Shown here piece by piece: positions 24,578 through 35,400 of a stretch of 64,000 nucleotides of DNA. This stretch comes from Tetrastigma voinierianum (taxonomy: Eukaryota; Streptophyta; Magnoliopsida; Vitales; Vitaceae): NCBI GenBank assembly GCA_016808115.1, contig JAEQBH010000994.1:124001-188000 (forward strand). The letters are read 5' to 3'. A program made the translations under genes and the position numbers. The notes beneath the pieces were generated by a model. That model did not search any database, was not told the origin of the DNA, and saw nothing but the letters and a program-made list of their open reading frames with translations. Positions within the stretch are counted from its first letter, which is position 1; the number at the start of each line of letters is the position of its first letter.

Positions 24578-24757
24578 CTCAAGAAGAGGAAAGGGAAAGA
24601 GAAGAAGAGAGTGCGAAAGGAGAGGGAAAGAAGGAAAAGGAGGAGAAAGAAGAGAAAGAGAAGAAGAGAGAGTGAGAACAGGAGGGAAAAGGAGAAGGAA
24701 AAGGAGAAGAAAGAAGAGAAAGAGAAAGAAAAGAAGAAAAAAGAGGAGAAAATAGAT
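24578..24757 (+). repeat. Purine-rich GA/AAG tract
   Basis: About 180 bp composed almost only of A and G (GAAGAGAAAGAGAAGAAG-like). It lies in the Tat 3' non-coding region between integrase and the tandem array. Such homopurine tracts can form triplex DNA. Confidence 0.85.
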
Positions 24758-25129
24758 AAAGCGGTACTAAAAGTTCTTCTTTGAGTATACCGCCCTCTCA
24801 GGATGCATTCCCTAGCACGACTCCGTCATCGGACGGAGCTAGGGAATAACATAACTCCATGGGGAACTGGGAAAAACACAGCTCTATAGCGAGGACCATC
24901 GAACCCAAACGCCACGGCCCGGGATCTCGGGCGGACCTCCTGCGAAAGACGACCAAACCTTGGCTTCATCCTGGCCAGTTCCAGTCACGCCCAAAGGGAA
25001 GAAGGTTGAAGCATGAGCTCCATTGCGAGTCATGTGATTTATAAGGAAGATTTGGAAGCGCTCAAAAAATCGCCTGGTAATTCAATCTCCATAAACTAGC
25101 ATTACAGAAGCCCGCATCTTTCCCAGGAA

Positions 25130-26085
25130 TGGAAGTCAAATCCGACCCTTGGATGACTCAGTTTTGAAGAGCCCGGCGCTCGCTGGGCACAGTAGCCCGA
25201 AGCCGGTTAAATTTCGAAGGTGGCCGCGAGACCTCCAGCATTTCGGTTTTCAAGAGCTCATTTACCGGCTAAGGCTGGTAGCCCCGAAATCCAGTTCAGC
25301 TCATGCGGATTAGCCGCAAGCCTGTGGCTCGGTTTTGAAGAGCACCATTGCTCCGCTAAGGCTTGGCGGCCGGGGGCTAGTTCATTTCGAGCGAGATTAG
25401 CCCGCGGGCCTCGGCATTTCGGTTTGAAGAGCTCGGCGCTCCAACTAAGGCATGGTAGCCCGGGGGCGGTTGACTCGGGAAGATTAGCCCGCGGAGCCTG
25501 TCCGGCTTAAGTTTTGAAGAGCTCCATTTGCTCGAGCTAAGGCATGGTAGCCCGGGGCCGGTTCGACTGAAGATTAGCCCGCGAGCCTCGGCCTTCGAGT
25601 TTTAAAATATTTAGCAACTAAGGCTGGTAGCCCGGGCCCGGTTATTTCGAGCGGTGTAGCGAAGCCTCGGCGGCGCTCACGGTTTCAAAATTTGAAGCTG
25701 CTGTTACAAACTGGTAGCCCGAGAACCGAGTTAATTTCGGGCGAGATTAGCCGGGCCTCAGCGGCTTTCGGTTTTCAAAATTTGAATTGCTTTCTCGGCT
25801 AAGGCACAGTAGCCGAGGGCTAGTTCGGGCAAATTAGCCCGCAGGCCTCGGCTCGGTTTTCAAAGGCGAGCTGCTTAGCTAAGACTGATAGCCCGAGCGG
25901 TCGGCTTGAGATTAGCCCGCGAGCCTCAGTGGCTTCCGGTTTTCAAAGTTTGAAGACTACTCGGTAGGCACAGCGGCCAGGCGGTTTAGCTAAGGCGAGA
26001 TTATCTCCGCGGGCCTCGGCGGCTCGGTTTTCAAGGCTGGCCTTAGCCTAAGGCTGGTAGCCCGGGGCAGTTAAGCGGGCAGTTA
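25130..26085 (+). repeat. Tat 3' tandem-repeat array, left part
   Basis: About ten diverged units of roughly 80-95 bp are present, each with TAAGGCTGGTAGCCCG, then GAGATTAGCCCGCGGGCCTC, then GGTTTTGAAGAGCT. Markers occur near 25272, 25357, 25445, 25539, 25618, 25710, 25800, 25880, 25970 and 26047. The array continues after the solo LTR at 28054. Tandem repeats at this place are known in Tat elements. Confidence 0.85.
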
Positions 26086-28053
26086 TGTGGCGCTGAATCC
26101 GGGGGTTCGTTGACTGCGAGATCAATCGCGAATACTCGTGAATATCGGGTAACCAGATACTATTCACGAATCGGGCGAGCCTCCTTTAATGCAGGAGCTC
26201 TACCCAAATACAAACATGTCCCAAACAATCCAATATAATCCAATATGAGTACAAATGGCCACTTGGGCCCATATACTAATGCTCATCAAAATAAATCCCA
26301 ACTATATACAATAGTTCCAAGAGTTAAAAGTTTACTCTTATACAACACCTTAAAAGTTTGCAACATTCTAATACATGTATTCTAAAACCCCAAAGCCACA
26401 ACCCGGATTTCTTTAGTGTCGGCCTCTAGGATGAGCCGTCTCCTCGTGCGCTCCTTGTACTTGAAATAATATAATTTCCTCGACAGGGTGAGCTAATGCC
26501 CAGTAGTGGAATCACCACAAATGAGAACACTCTCCGCCCCTAAGTGCATATCTGATGCTCCTATGTGGCACATTTCAAGCAAATCATTGATCTTGCTTGA
26601 ATGTTTAAATGACAACCCATGTCTGAGTCCTCAGCTCCTCGCACTTGCAAGCCGTAGTGCTGAAGCAAGCCTTTCCAAAACAAAGGTGTTTGTTTTAAAT
26701 GTAGAATAAACCTCGATATAAGTAATGGGTAGACTCCGATAATCTATTTAGTGGACAACCCTCCGATGTATATCAATTGGTAGACTCAGACGATTGATAA
26801 TTTTTATGGACTACCCTCAGATATTGTAATGGACACACTCGGAGTAATTATTATTATTAGTCGACCACTCAAAAACCACTCTTTCTCGATAAACCACCTC
26901 ATCACTTCCATCTATCGTTTCTAGGGTGCCGCGTAGCATATGGAATGCATGATGCCAATTCAATACAATTTATATAACACATGCAAATATGTCATCATGC
27001 ATATCTTTTATAATTTAAATAAACCTGAAACATGTTATGCGATTTCACGATCCGTTACACGAAATTATCTCACATGGAAATTGTCGACAAACGAGCAATT
27101 CATCTTGAATCACTCAGCCGCTTATTTCACACAATTAATTAGTGTCCACTATTCATGTGATCGGTAAACCCTCGGAGTTCTTGTTCACGACTATCATCAA
27201 TCATCGGTTCACTTTGGGAGCAGAATTTCATAATATATCCGCCTCATGCTACATCGCGATACATGATTTAATGCATAAATCACAACCCAACAACCCACAC
27301 CGTCCACACGATCCGTGGGCGTTCAATAGCTAAAAATTCTAACAATTCGGTCCTAAGTTTGGGACCAATCAAACAGTCGTTCAAGGCTCAGCTGACCGAA
27401 ACATCATAAAACACTTAAGCAAGTGTAAAAACTCAAATGGGGATAAAACCCCTACCTCACGGAGTTTGTTGAAACTCCTCAAAATCGGAGCCCAGCGTAA
27501 ACCGCCGTGTAAACAACCTTCCTTCTTGTCGAAGAAGTATTTCAACGATTCGATCTCAGGAATCTTAGAGAGAGATCTCTCTCTCTAAGATATCAAAACC
27601 AAGAGCTCTCCACTTTTCTTTCTTTTTCCCAACTACTCGATTTGCTCCTTTGAAGGAGATGGTCACTGTAGCTCTTTTGTCTTTTTCCATTTAAACTTTC
27701 CATTAATGACATCTATGTCCATAACTCCCCGGTTTACACTTGGCCTTATCTCGGCCGTCCATTTCCATCATTTCTCTATTCATACAACATAAGTAACATT
27801 AGAACATGTTATAAGTGACTTTCGTCACATCACATGTCATTCTGACACTCGAAGCTAGCGATGCGCCGAGAAAAACTGCAAATTCCAATTGTCTCGGAAT
27901 TCTACGAAATTCGACGTGCTAGCTAGATTTCGTGAGACGATTCCAACGGTGAAATCCGTTTTATCATCCGAGACATAGAGAATAAATTTTGAATTTTTAT
28001 CGAAATTATGGTTTTGCCATTTTTGAGAAAATTGGATTTTCTCGGGTCTTACA
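26086..28053 (-). mobile_element. Solo LTR of family A inside Tat tandem array
   Basis: It starts TGTGGCGC and ends TCGGGTCTTACA, i.e. TGTAAGACCCGAG...CGCCACA on the minus strand; 1968 bp with no internal region. The repeat array resumes exactly after it. The right flank is GATTA and the left is AGTTA. Since the tandem unit normally reads GAGATTAGCCC here, GATTA is the likely original TSD with a decayed left copy. It contains a long GA/TC palindrome at 27562-27591. Confidence 0.85.
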
Positions 28054-28330
28054 GATTAGCCCACGGAGCCTCAGTAGCTCAGTTTTCAAAGGATGAACGG
28101 CTCAACTAAGGCCTGATAGCCCAGGAGTACCATCATCTCGAGGCGAATTAGCTCACGAACCTCAGCAGCTTAGTTTCAAAGAGCTCAAGCTGCTCGACTA
28201 AGGCGCTGTGCTTGAGGGCAGTTCAGCTCGACGAGATTAGCCTGAGCCTCATCGCTCAGTCGAAGAGCTCGACCGCTCAGACAAGGCCATATAGCCACCG
28301 ATCCAGGTCAGCTCAGGCAGAAGCAGCATA
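28054..28330 (+). repeat. Tat 3' tandem-repeat array, right part
   Basis: It begins GATTAGCCCACGGAGCCTC, the mid-unit point at which the left part was broken. About three further diverged units follow, near 28106, 28197 and 28280. Confidence 0.8.
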
Positions 28331-29221
28331 AGGGACGCAGTTATATAAAAATAAAAATAAAAAAAGAGCGAGGAGATAGAAAATTGGGTATTCATTGAGT
28401 TTCAATCCCCATAACAGCGTTACATATATCGAGCTGCGACGAAAAAAAAAAAAAAAAAGAACAAGCAAAGGTGAACCGAGGAGGCCACGGACGTCGGGCT
28501 GAATTAGGAATGAAGGCGAAAGAAGGGAGGCGAGACCTCAATGCGAGGTGTGACTCCCAGGCCGGTCGGCGAGAAAAAGTTATACGCCTCCTCATCGTGG
28601 GGATATCGAGTTAAGGTCCCGAGCACGGGTAGGCGAAACCTCCTTTGGAAGCGGCCATCCGAAGCCCCGCGAATGCGAGGCACCGTCCACCAATTCCTTC
28701 TCCGCTCTGTCCCTCTGACGACGAGGTTTCTTGCCTCCCGAAGGGATACTGCCCAACCCATGGCACTCTCATCGATCGGACGTTCAATGGAGGCTCCACA
28801 GCCGGAAGCTTGCGATGGGCTTTGTCTAGCCTTATTTATACGCGGCTCATCTCTAGCGGCTCTTGACTCTTTAAATTACCGCGGCTCGTGCAGGGCGATT
28901 GCGGCTCCTCCTTGACTACTGGCTTCGGTCACGGGCGACACGCGGCAGATCACGGCCACCGGCCAGAGATCATCTCAGGCGATCTGCAGCCTGTCACGAC
29001 CTCCCGAGCTCGCCGGTAACTCTCATCTCGAGCCTTTTCTTCTCTACCCTCGGCACTAACACCATCAGCGGTATGCCTCGAGATCGAGACTTGAGCTTCA
29101 TGGCTTCCCTCAGATGTATTTTGCATCCGACTCGCGGTTGGCTAGCTCGGAGGTAAGAGCAGCCACTCTCGCCTTGTAGGTTCGGGCGGCTTTGACGTGA
29201 CCCTCGTTGATCCCGGCCCTT

Positions 29222-30790
29222 TTGCGAGCCAGCAGGATGGGTAGCCACACAGATACCCCGGCATAAAGAGTCGGCCTGACTCAAAACCAAGATAAAGGCA
29301 GACACAGAAAGACACAGTAACTTACGGAGGCAACCCCTTTGAGGGATAGAGCCAAAGCCTCCTCAACAGGCACGGCACCCGACCTCTTGAGATCAGAATC
29401 CCTGAGGATGGACGAGATCGCACCGGTAATGGCTCGGCGTGAGAGCAACGAATCCCCATCTCCATCAGCTTCGGGGCGCTTCCTCCCCAACTATTCCGCT
29501 ATCGAAGGAGGAGGCTTAGCGCTCTGCGTAGGAGGACTCCAAACTGTTATGGGCATAACCTCAACGGAGCTCAATGACCCTCTGGGAATCTTTGGCCTTT
29601 GCGTGAACCATAACGAAGATCACGGGCTTGGGGCTCACAGGAACCTCGCGGGAGGTGGAAGCACTTGCCCCGCTTTCGGACGTAGGCGAAGGTGATGAAG
29701 TCGATGTGCCCAACCTCAGGGTTTTACCCCAGGCCGAGTTGCCTTTCTCAAGGGAATCTAGAGGTTTCCGCTTCACACTCCGAGATCTCTGGGACAGCGT
29801 CTCCACCCGAGCTTGAAGCTCTCCCTTAGTGGGCTTGACAACGGGAGGCCCATTGTGAGAGAACTTCATAGCAGATGGAGGTGAAGGCCTTAAAGTAGCG
29901 AGGGGCGGGAGGACCTCGAACACAGAAGATCCGGGGAACATCCGGGGCCGATAGCTCGGGTAAGCGCGCGGAAGACACTTGGCTGACTTAAAACTGCAGG
30001 CCACGTCTTCGGGGCTAAGATCAGGGCGAATACCTGAAAAGCGCACAACCAATGCAAAGTTAGGGATACCTTATAATTTATGAAAACTAAACCGAAGCAA
30101 AGCTCACATAGATTCTCGGGAGTGGTCCAGACAGGCCGAGCATGATGTGTCTTCCTTGTGAGGATCGTACTCCCAGCGTGACCCTTAACAAAAAATGCGT
30201 TCTTTCAAAATTTGTGGGAGAAGGCGGAGATCGAGATGATCAGAGGAGCGCTGGAAAGCTTAGATAAATAAAGAAAGCCCTCAGCAGCTTCCTTCACACT
30301 AAAGAGGTCCAGGAACATAGCTATACTGGGAACACTTAAGCCCTTATCCCTAAAGAAAACCATGACCCAATCGAGAATACCCCGAGAGGTGGAGCGAAAG
30401 TTGAGGAAGGGACGAGCGTTGAAATGTTGCAAGACCCATTTTATAAAGGAATGTAGAGGGAAATGAAGGCCATTTTCGAAGGCCACCTTGAAGAAGCACA
30501 CCATCTTAGGCACTTGAACAACGTAGGAGGTCAAAACGTCGGGATGCAGACTTGGACGCGAAGCGAGGGGGCTATGTCTCGCCCAATTTCCCGTATAAAG
30601 GCTTCAGCTCTACTAGGTCCACCGCTGGGGCATTACGCACGGTGACTTCGAGATATTCGACCCCACGGGGTATTTAATCTCTTCAATTCTACCCTTGCCT
30701 TTACCTAGGGGGAGAGGAGGTTCCCAAGGCATCTCGAGAAGAGCAACCACGGCTAAGTCAGTTCACCACTGTCATACTGAGATCGAGTAA
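29222..30790 (-). pseudogene. Tat antisense ORF with putative intron (gypsy-type transposon domain)
   Basis: This minus-strand protein region lies opposite to gag-pol. Exon-like text at 30534-30108 includes FFKVAFENGLHFPLHSFIKW, similar to the plant 'putative gypsy type transposon' domain (PF04195-like; from memory, not searched). A 74-bp intron is suggested: GTGAGC donor at 30107 and TTTTCAG acceptor ending at 30034. Splicing keeps the frame into IRPDLSPEDV and the 29561-30033 exon, which is Ser/Pro-rich. Farther on, 29490-29326 encodes SLLSRRAITGAISSILRDSD and ends at a GTAAG donor (29325). Upstream of 30534 the coding text is broken. The function of these ORFs is unknown; 29281-28400 is mostly decayed. 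Confidence 0.6.
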
Positions 30791-31274
30791 GCGAGGAGAG
30801 TCACCTCCTATACGCAAAGAAGAGGAACGACTCGGACCCATGAGAGTATCAAATAGTAAGAACAAGACCTAACCAAGCTAGCCCTAGCGCCTCGCTATAT
30901 TACTCGAAGAGACATAGAAGGAAGAAAGACGCACCGGTCCTAGGAATAGAACGAAAAGGGCGACCCCAAGGAAGGTATCACAAAATGCCAAAAGAGATTC
31001 TGAGCAAAAGGTCAGACGAATGTTAAGAAAAAGGAAGCCCGAACTCGCAGAGAAGTAAAAAGCTTCAATATCAGGGGAACACAATGCTAACGGTTAGAGG
31101 ATGTTCTCGGAAGAAACTGAAGGAACTAGAGGAAATGAGTGTGAAAGTCGAAAAGTCATCATTATCATAGGACATTTGTGGCAAATAATACTAACGAGCC
31201 GATACTGAGCGACCACGTGGAAGTCGCACCAAATTCAAGAAACGATACAGTCCTTGCCCACGCTCGTCATAACC

Positions 31275-31291
31275 AAGGGTTGGGGGGCAAC
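31275..31291 (+). promoter_or_regulatory. Polypurine tract of Tat element
   Basis: AAGGGTTGGGGGGCAAC immediately precedes the TG of the 3' LTR, the normal position for the plus-strand primer. Confidence 0.75.
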
Positions 31292-32008
31292 TGATTGGGT
31301 TTAAAAAATAGGCGCGTAGGCCCACTCACCAAGCCCAAGAAGTAGGTTTAAAAGAAGATTTATAAGCAGGCTCAGTGAAACGCCCGGGTTCTGGCAGGCC
31401 CCAGCGGGAGCCAGTTCATTTGCCCCGAGGGCCCCGATACGGGCGACCTAAAGAGCCCTTACCACGTAAATCAAATAAAATCTCACTAATAAGGAAGTAA
31501 GATAATTCTCATGCTTGCTCCCTAATTATCATATCATCGGCGGCGATAAGGGCGAAAGCCCCCGTCCAATAGAGAGTCCTTATCATCATCAAATTGGGAA
31601 AAACATCTACTATAAATACTAGGCCACCCATCGATGAAAGGTACGCATACTTATGCATCAATACTTTATTCCCTAAGCCATTGATATTCTCTTCCGCAGG
31701 AAAGAACTGACTTAGGCATCGGAGCGACAACGGGCGAGCCCCTGTCGATCCTCTTTGTTTCTTGTTTTTGTAGAAGAGTTCGGCGTCGAAACGACGGACG
31801 GGCCAGCAGCAGTTCGATTCCGTCGGCAATTTCCAACACGCTCCAACCCGGTTCTGGTTGAAAAAGGCATCATCGGTGCGGTAAGGCGAGCCGCTTCCGG
31901 TCTCTTTGTTTCTTGTTTTTTGCACGAGGGCGCGGCGTCTGAGGCAACTGGGCGGCCCATCGATTCCAACACGCTCCAGCCCAGTTTCGGTTGAAAAAGG
32001 CATCATCA
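31292..32008 (+). repeat. 3' LTR of Tat element with internal tandem duplication
   Basis: It aligns with 18249-18806 but is about 160 bp longer. The segment from CTCTTTGTTTCTTG to TTGAAAAAGGCATCATC occurs twice (from 31751 and from 31902). The TATA box TATAAATA lies at 31611-31618. Confidence 0.85.
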
Positions 32009-32014
32009 ATATAA

Positions 32015-32207
32015 TTTGTATATATGTATAAATCAGAGGTCTCGAGTTCGAGTTTTGAGAACATAGTTGTTTTATATGGTAAAACTTTATCACCCTTTGC
32101 TTTATTCCAACTCGAATGAGAATTAGTTTGGATATGATATGATTTAAAGACGTGTACGGGTCGCTTAGGTAACCCGACACCATATGACTGACCCAAAAAA
32201 AAAAACG
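32015..32207 (+). mobile_element. Possible SINE fragment
   Basis: GAGTTCGAGTTTT near 32045 resembles a pol III B box. The segment ends in a poly-A run at about 32196-32206 after GACTGACCC. No convincing A box is visible, so this is tentative. It directly follows the Tat element. Confidence 0.3.
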
Positions 32208-32410
32208 TATATATAAATATAAAGAAGAAAATATCAGTGAAAAATCTACCCATGTTCGAGGGAGGAAATTTAAATTAGTCTTTTAGCTAAACCGCCCTTC
32301 CTTTTCAAATTTAAAACCACTGAAGAAACACCTCACCACACCGATTCTCAGAGATCGATGAGATCCTCACATAGCTCAGAAGAGGCCCGCAATTCAACTC
32401 AGGTGACCCA

Positions 32411-35400
32411 ATGGAAGAACCCGATGCGGAGGAAGCGCAGGCCAGTTGGAGGCGATGTCAGGATATGGCTCGAAGCTACTCCATTCTGGAAATGCCGACT
32501 CTCCTGTTCAGCTCGAGTCCACATTCACTTGATCCTCTCTTCTCGGCGACCTCCTTTTCGAATTCGTCTCCGGATCAACCTCGAAGCATGGGAGAATCGA
32601 CTGGTCGGTTTGGGGGTTTCGGTTCCCACTCCTTTGTTCTTTTTTTTTCTACGTTTTTCGTTTCCTAGAGAAAATTTTGTTAAATAGAAAATGAAAGTGA
32701 CTAATTGAATAAAAGATTTTTCATTGCGAGATAAAGCGAATTTCAAGTTTAATTGAGGCCAGCCACAAATGTTTGAGTTAGTTTGGTGGGTTTGGACTTT
32801 GGAGAGCAAAAGATCTTTCTTTCTTTGCCTTTATTTTATTTTGTTTCGTTTTTCTTGTCCATGAACCAGCGGGTATTTGGAATTAGATTTGCTCTTATTT
32901 GGGTCTGAGAAGAACAAATTGGTTTAGGTAAAAGTGGGTTTCGCTCTCGGGATATAAAGAAACACAATTTTCGAGGAATCATATTTCTAATTTTTTCTTT
33001 TATGTCGAAGAGCTCCCCAAATTGCTTTGTTAATGTGTGAATTTAAAAACCCGGCTTATGCTTGGATACGGAGAGTCTGAGGGAAAAAAATATGTTAGAA
33101 AAATAGTTTATCATGATTTCTACCATGGAAAAATGCAAAATAAATAAACAAATAAAACTTACACATTTTCATTTCTTAATCGATATATCAAGAAGCTACA
33201 ATTAGTGAAATGAGATTGAACTAGGATTATATTATTTTCGATACGAGGTGGTTTGAAGAATGTTGGTGGTTTGATCATATGGTATTAATGGGGTGGTGAG
33301 GGGCTTTAGAAATTTTGTAAGAATGAAGATCAAGCAAATCCCTCATATGTGAATTTTTTGCTTCCAACAAGTTACTTGAGACATCATTACCTGACATGAT
33401 CTTTTAGCCTTTCTCTTTTCATAGGAAAAAAAATACTGTTGATACAGTCACTACAAGAAAAAATGCAATTCTTGACATATATTATCTTGACTTATGACAA
33501 TATATGTCAATATTGTGTATTTAAATTAGAAATTATGACATATACCACAACACTTCCAGCCAAATAATGACCTTTAAACTTGTCCATGATTTGGGATGAT
33601 GGAACCTTGACTTATGACAATATATGTCAATATTGTGTATTTAATTACGTACACTATCTCCCTTTTTTAGAGCAAGATTCCCTCTCCCTCCCATTTTTTC
33701 AAAGACCGCCAATTTCATCCCTCCTTCTTTTCACATCATCAGTCCTCTTGAATTTAACCCTAATATGTCTCCCATTCCCAAATTCCTCTGCCCACCACAT
33801 CCCTTCTCTCCTCTCCCTTTTCACCCTGAAACATAGCGCCGACAAAACCTCTTTGTGATGGCATTGTCGATGAGCTTTCCTCCTATCATGTTGTTCTCCG
33901 CAGTTGATCTCACGGTGATGATGTTCGTAATTGTTTCAATCTCGATCTGAATCGTAAACACGGTGATTATTTTTCTTCGCCCCTTCCTTCCCTTTTTCAT
34001 TTAGTTTTCCATTTCTTCCATACATGGAGTTTTAGATTCACGCAACTTTCTTGAGCAACCCTTTTTCTTTCTCCTCACATATATCATCGCTTTGTTTAAT
34101 CGCCTTAAATCATACCTTTTGTTTCATCTTTGTATCTCTTGTTTAGGTATATGCATGCTTCACTTGCCTTTTAAACCTTTCTAGGGTTTAGGGATGAGCA
34201 GTTGAATAACAGATTTATTTTCAATTTCCTGGATTTATCTATATCATATTAAAGTATGTGAATTCATTGGGATCTTGGCGAAAATAAAAAGAATTAAGGC
34301 TATTTGATTGACATACATGATGCGTGTGCTTTCCACGCTCTATAATATGCCGGTTTCTTGATTGTTTTGCTCGATTCGAGTTAGAGCAATGTGTGGACAG
34401 AATCTGGAAAAGAATTGTGCCCATGGTTCATGTTCTCTCCAATCTGCAATAGAGGGAGATCTTTTTTCTTTAAAGAGTATTCTTTAATTCAAATCCTTTC
34501 TCCATTAATCAATATAACAAGAAATATATATTTGAATTTACCTATATCAATACTTTCTAAGGAATGATAATTTTATGTCGATATTGGTAAGAAACATTAG
34601 TATTTTTTTTCTCTTTTATATGCTATGTTAAGGCAGTAAGGAAATTTTATTAGGATTTAATGAATGTGGTTCCTATTTGGTGGGAAGTTTTGGTGAATGG
34701 ATGATTATTGATGTGCCATTTTTTACTTATATGTTTTGGGCATATATGCATCCCAAGGCTTGTTTGAGTTTTAGGAGGGATGGTGCCTACTGGTATTTCA
34801 TGTTTTTTGATGGTGCATCCCAAGGCTTGTTTGGACATTGGTTTCCATATTCAAGGAGGGATCTTTAGTTTGATTTTATTACTATTGCGGAAGTTTCTTT
34901 TTGAAATACGGAAGGTGAAAGTGGGGTTTGGGTTTTTATATATCTTCTTGGGGAAATGGGTAGGCTAGGTTTGAGAAAAGCCAGTTTTTTCTCCTTCGGA
35001 TATAAAATTAGGTAGGTTAAGTTTTGATTCTTGCATTCTTATTTTTCATAATGATGCATTTGTTGGGTTTCTTATAAAATGGTTTCTCCTTCCCTATGCA
35101 CATTTTCAAAATGACTTGCTCCTTGAGTTTATCAAATGGGTTCTTCTTCCTAGTCTTGTTGTAGAAAGAGAACAAGAATAGGGGATGAGAAAAATGATGA
35201 CAACGAGGAGGCGAAAGAAGGAAGACTCTTGACCTCACCACGGTTCCAAAGTTGTTAGAAATATGTGAAGGGCTTAGGCGGTATGCTTGCAGCCTGCTAC
35301 TTACGCAATGATTTCTTTATTTTTGGTTTGAAATTTAATAAACAAGCCACTGTTTTTGGTTTCCTATTTTGGTTTTGGTTTCAATTTTGATTGGTTTTTC

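Larger units (their letters stand above)
18249..32008 (+). mobile_element. Full-length Tat-type Ty3/gypsy retrotransposon, decayed
   Basis: LTRs start TGATTGGGTTTAAAAAATAG at both ends (18249 and 31292). A primer site is at 18809, gag and pol relics follow in order, then a tandem-repeat 3' region, a minus-strand ORF and a polypurine tract at 31275. This order, with an antisense ORF and tandem repeats between pol and the 3' LTR, is characteristic of Tat-lineage elements. A solo LTR of family A sits inside (26086-28053). The flanking 5-mers (ATTAA left, ATATA right) match poorly, so the TSD is decayed or lost. Confidence 0.85.

Noticed and set aside
28541..29156. + strand frames of 73-124 residues
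   Set aside because: These lie opposite the decayed minus-strand Tat ORF region and show no domain; most likely shadows.
18249..32008. Target site duplication for the Tat element
   Set aside because: ATTAA (left) and ATATA (right) share too few bases in AT-rich DNA to be claimed.
32040..32060. tRNA gene
   Set aside because: Only a B-box-like sequence is present; no cloverleaf arms or A box, so at most a SINE fragment.
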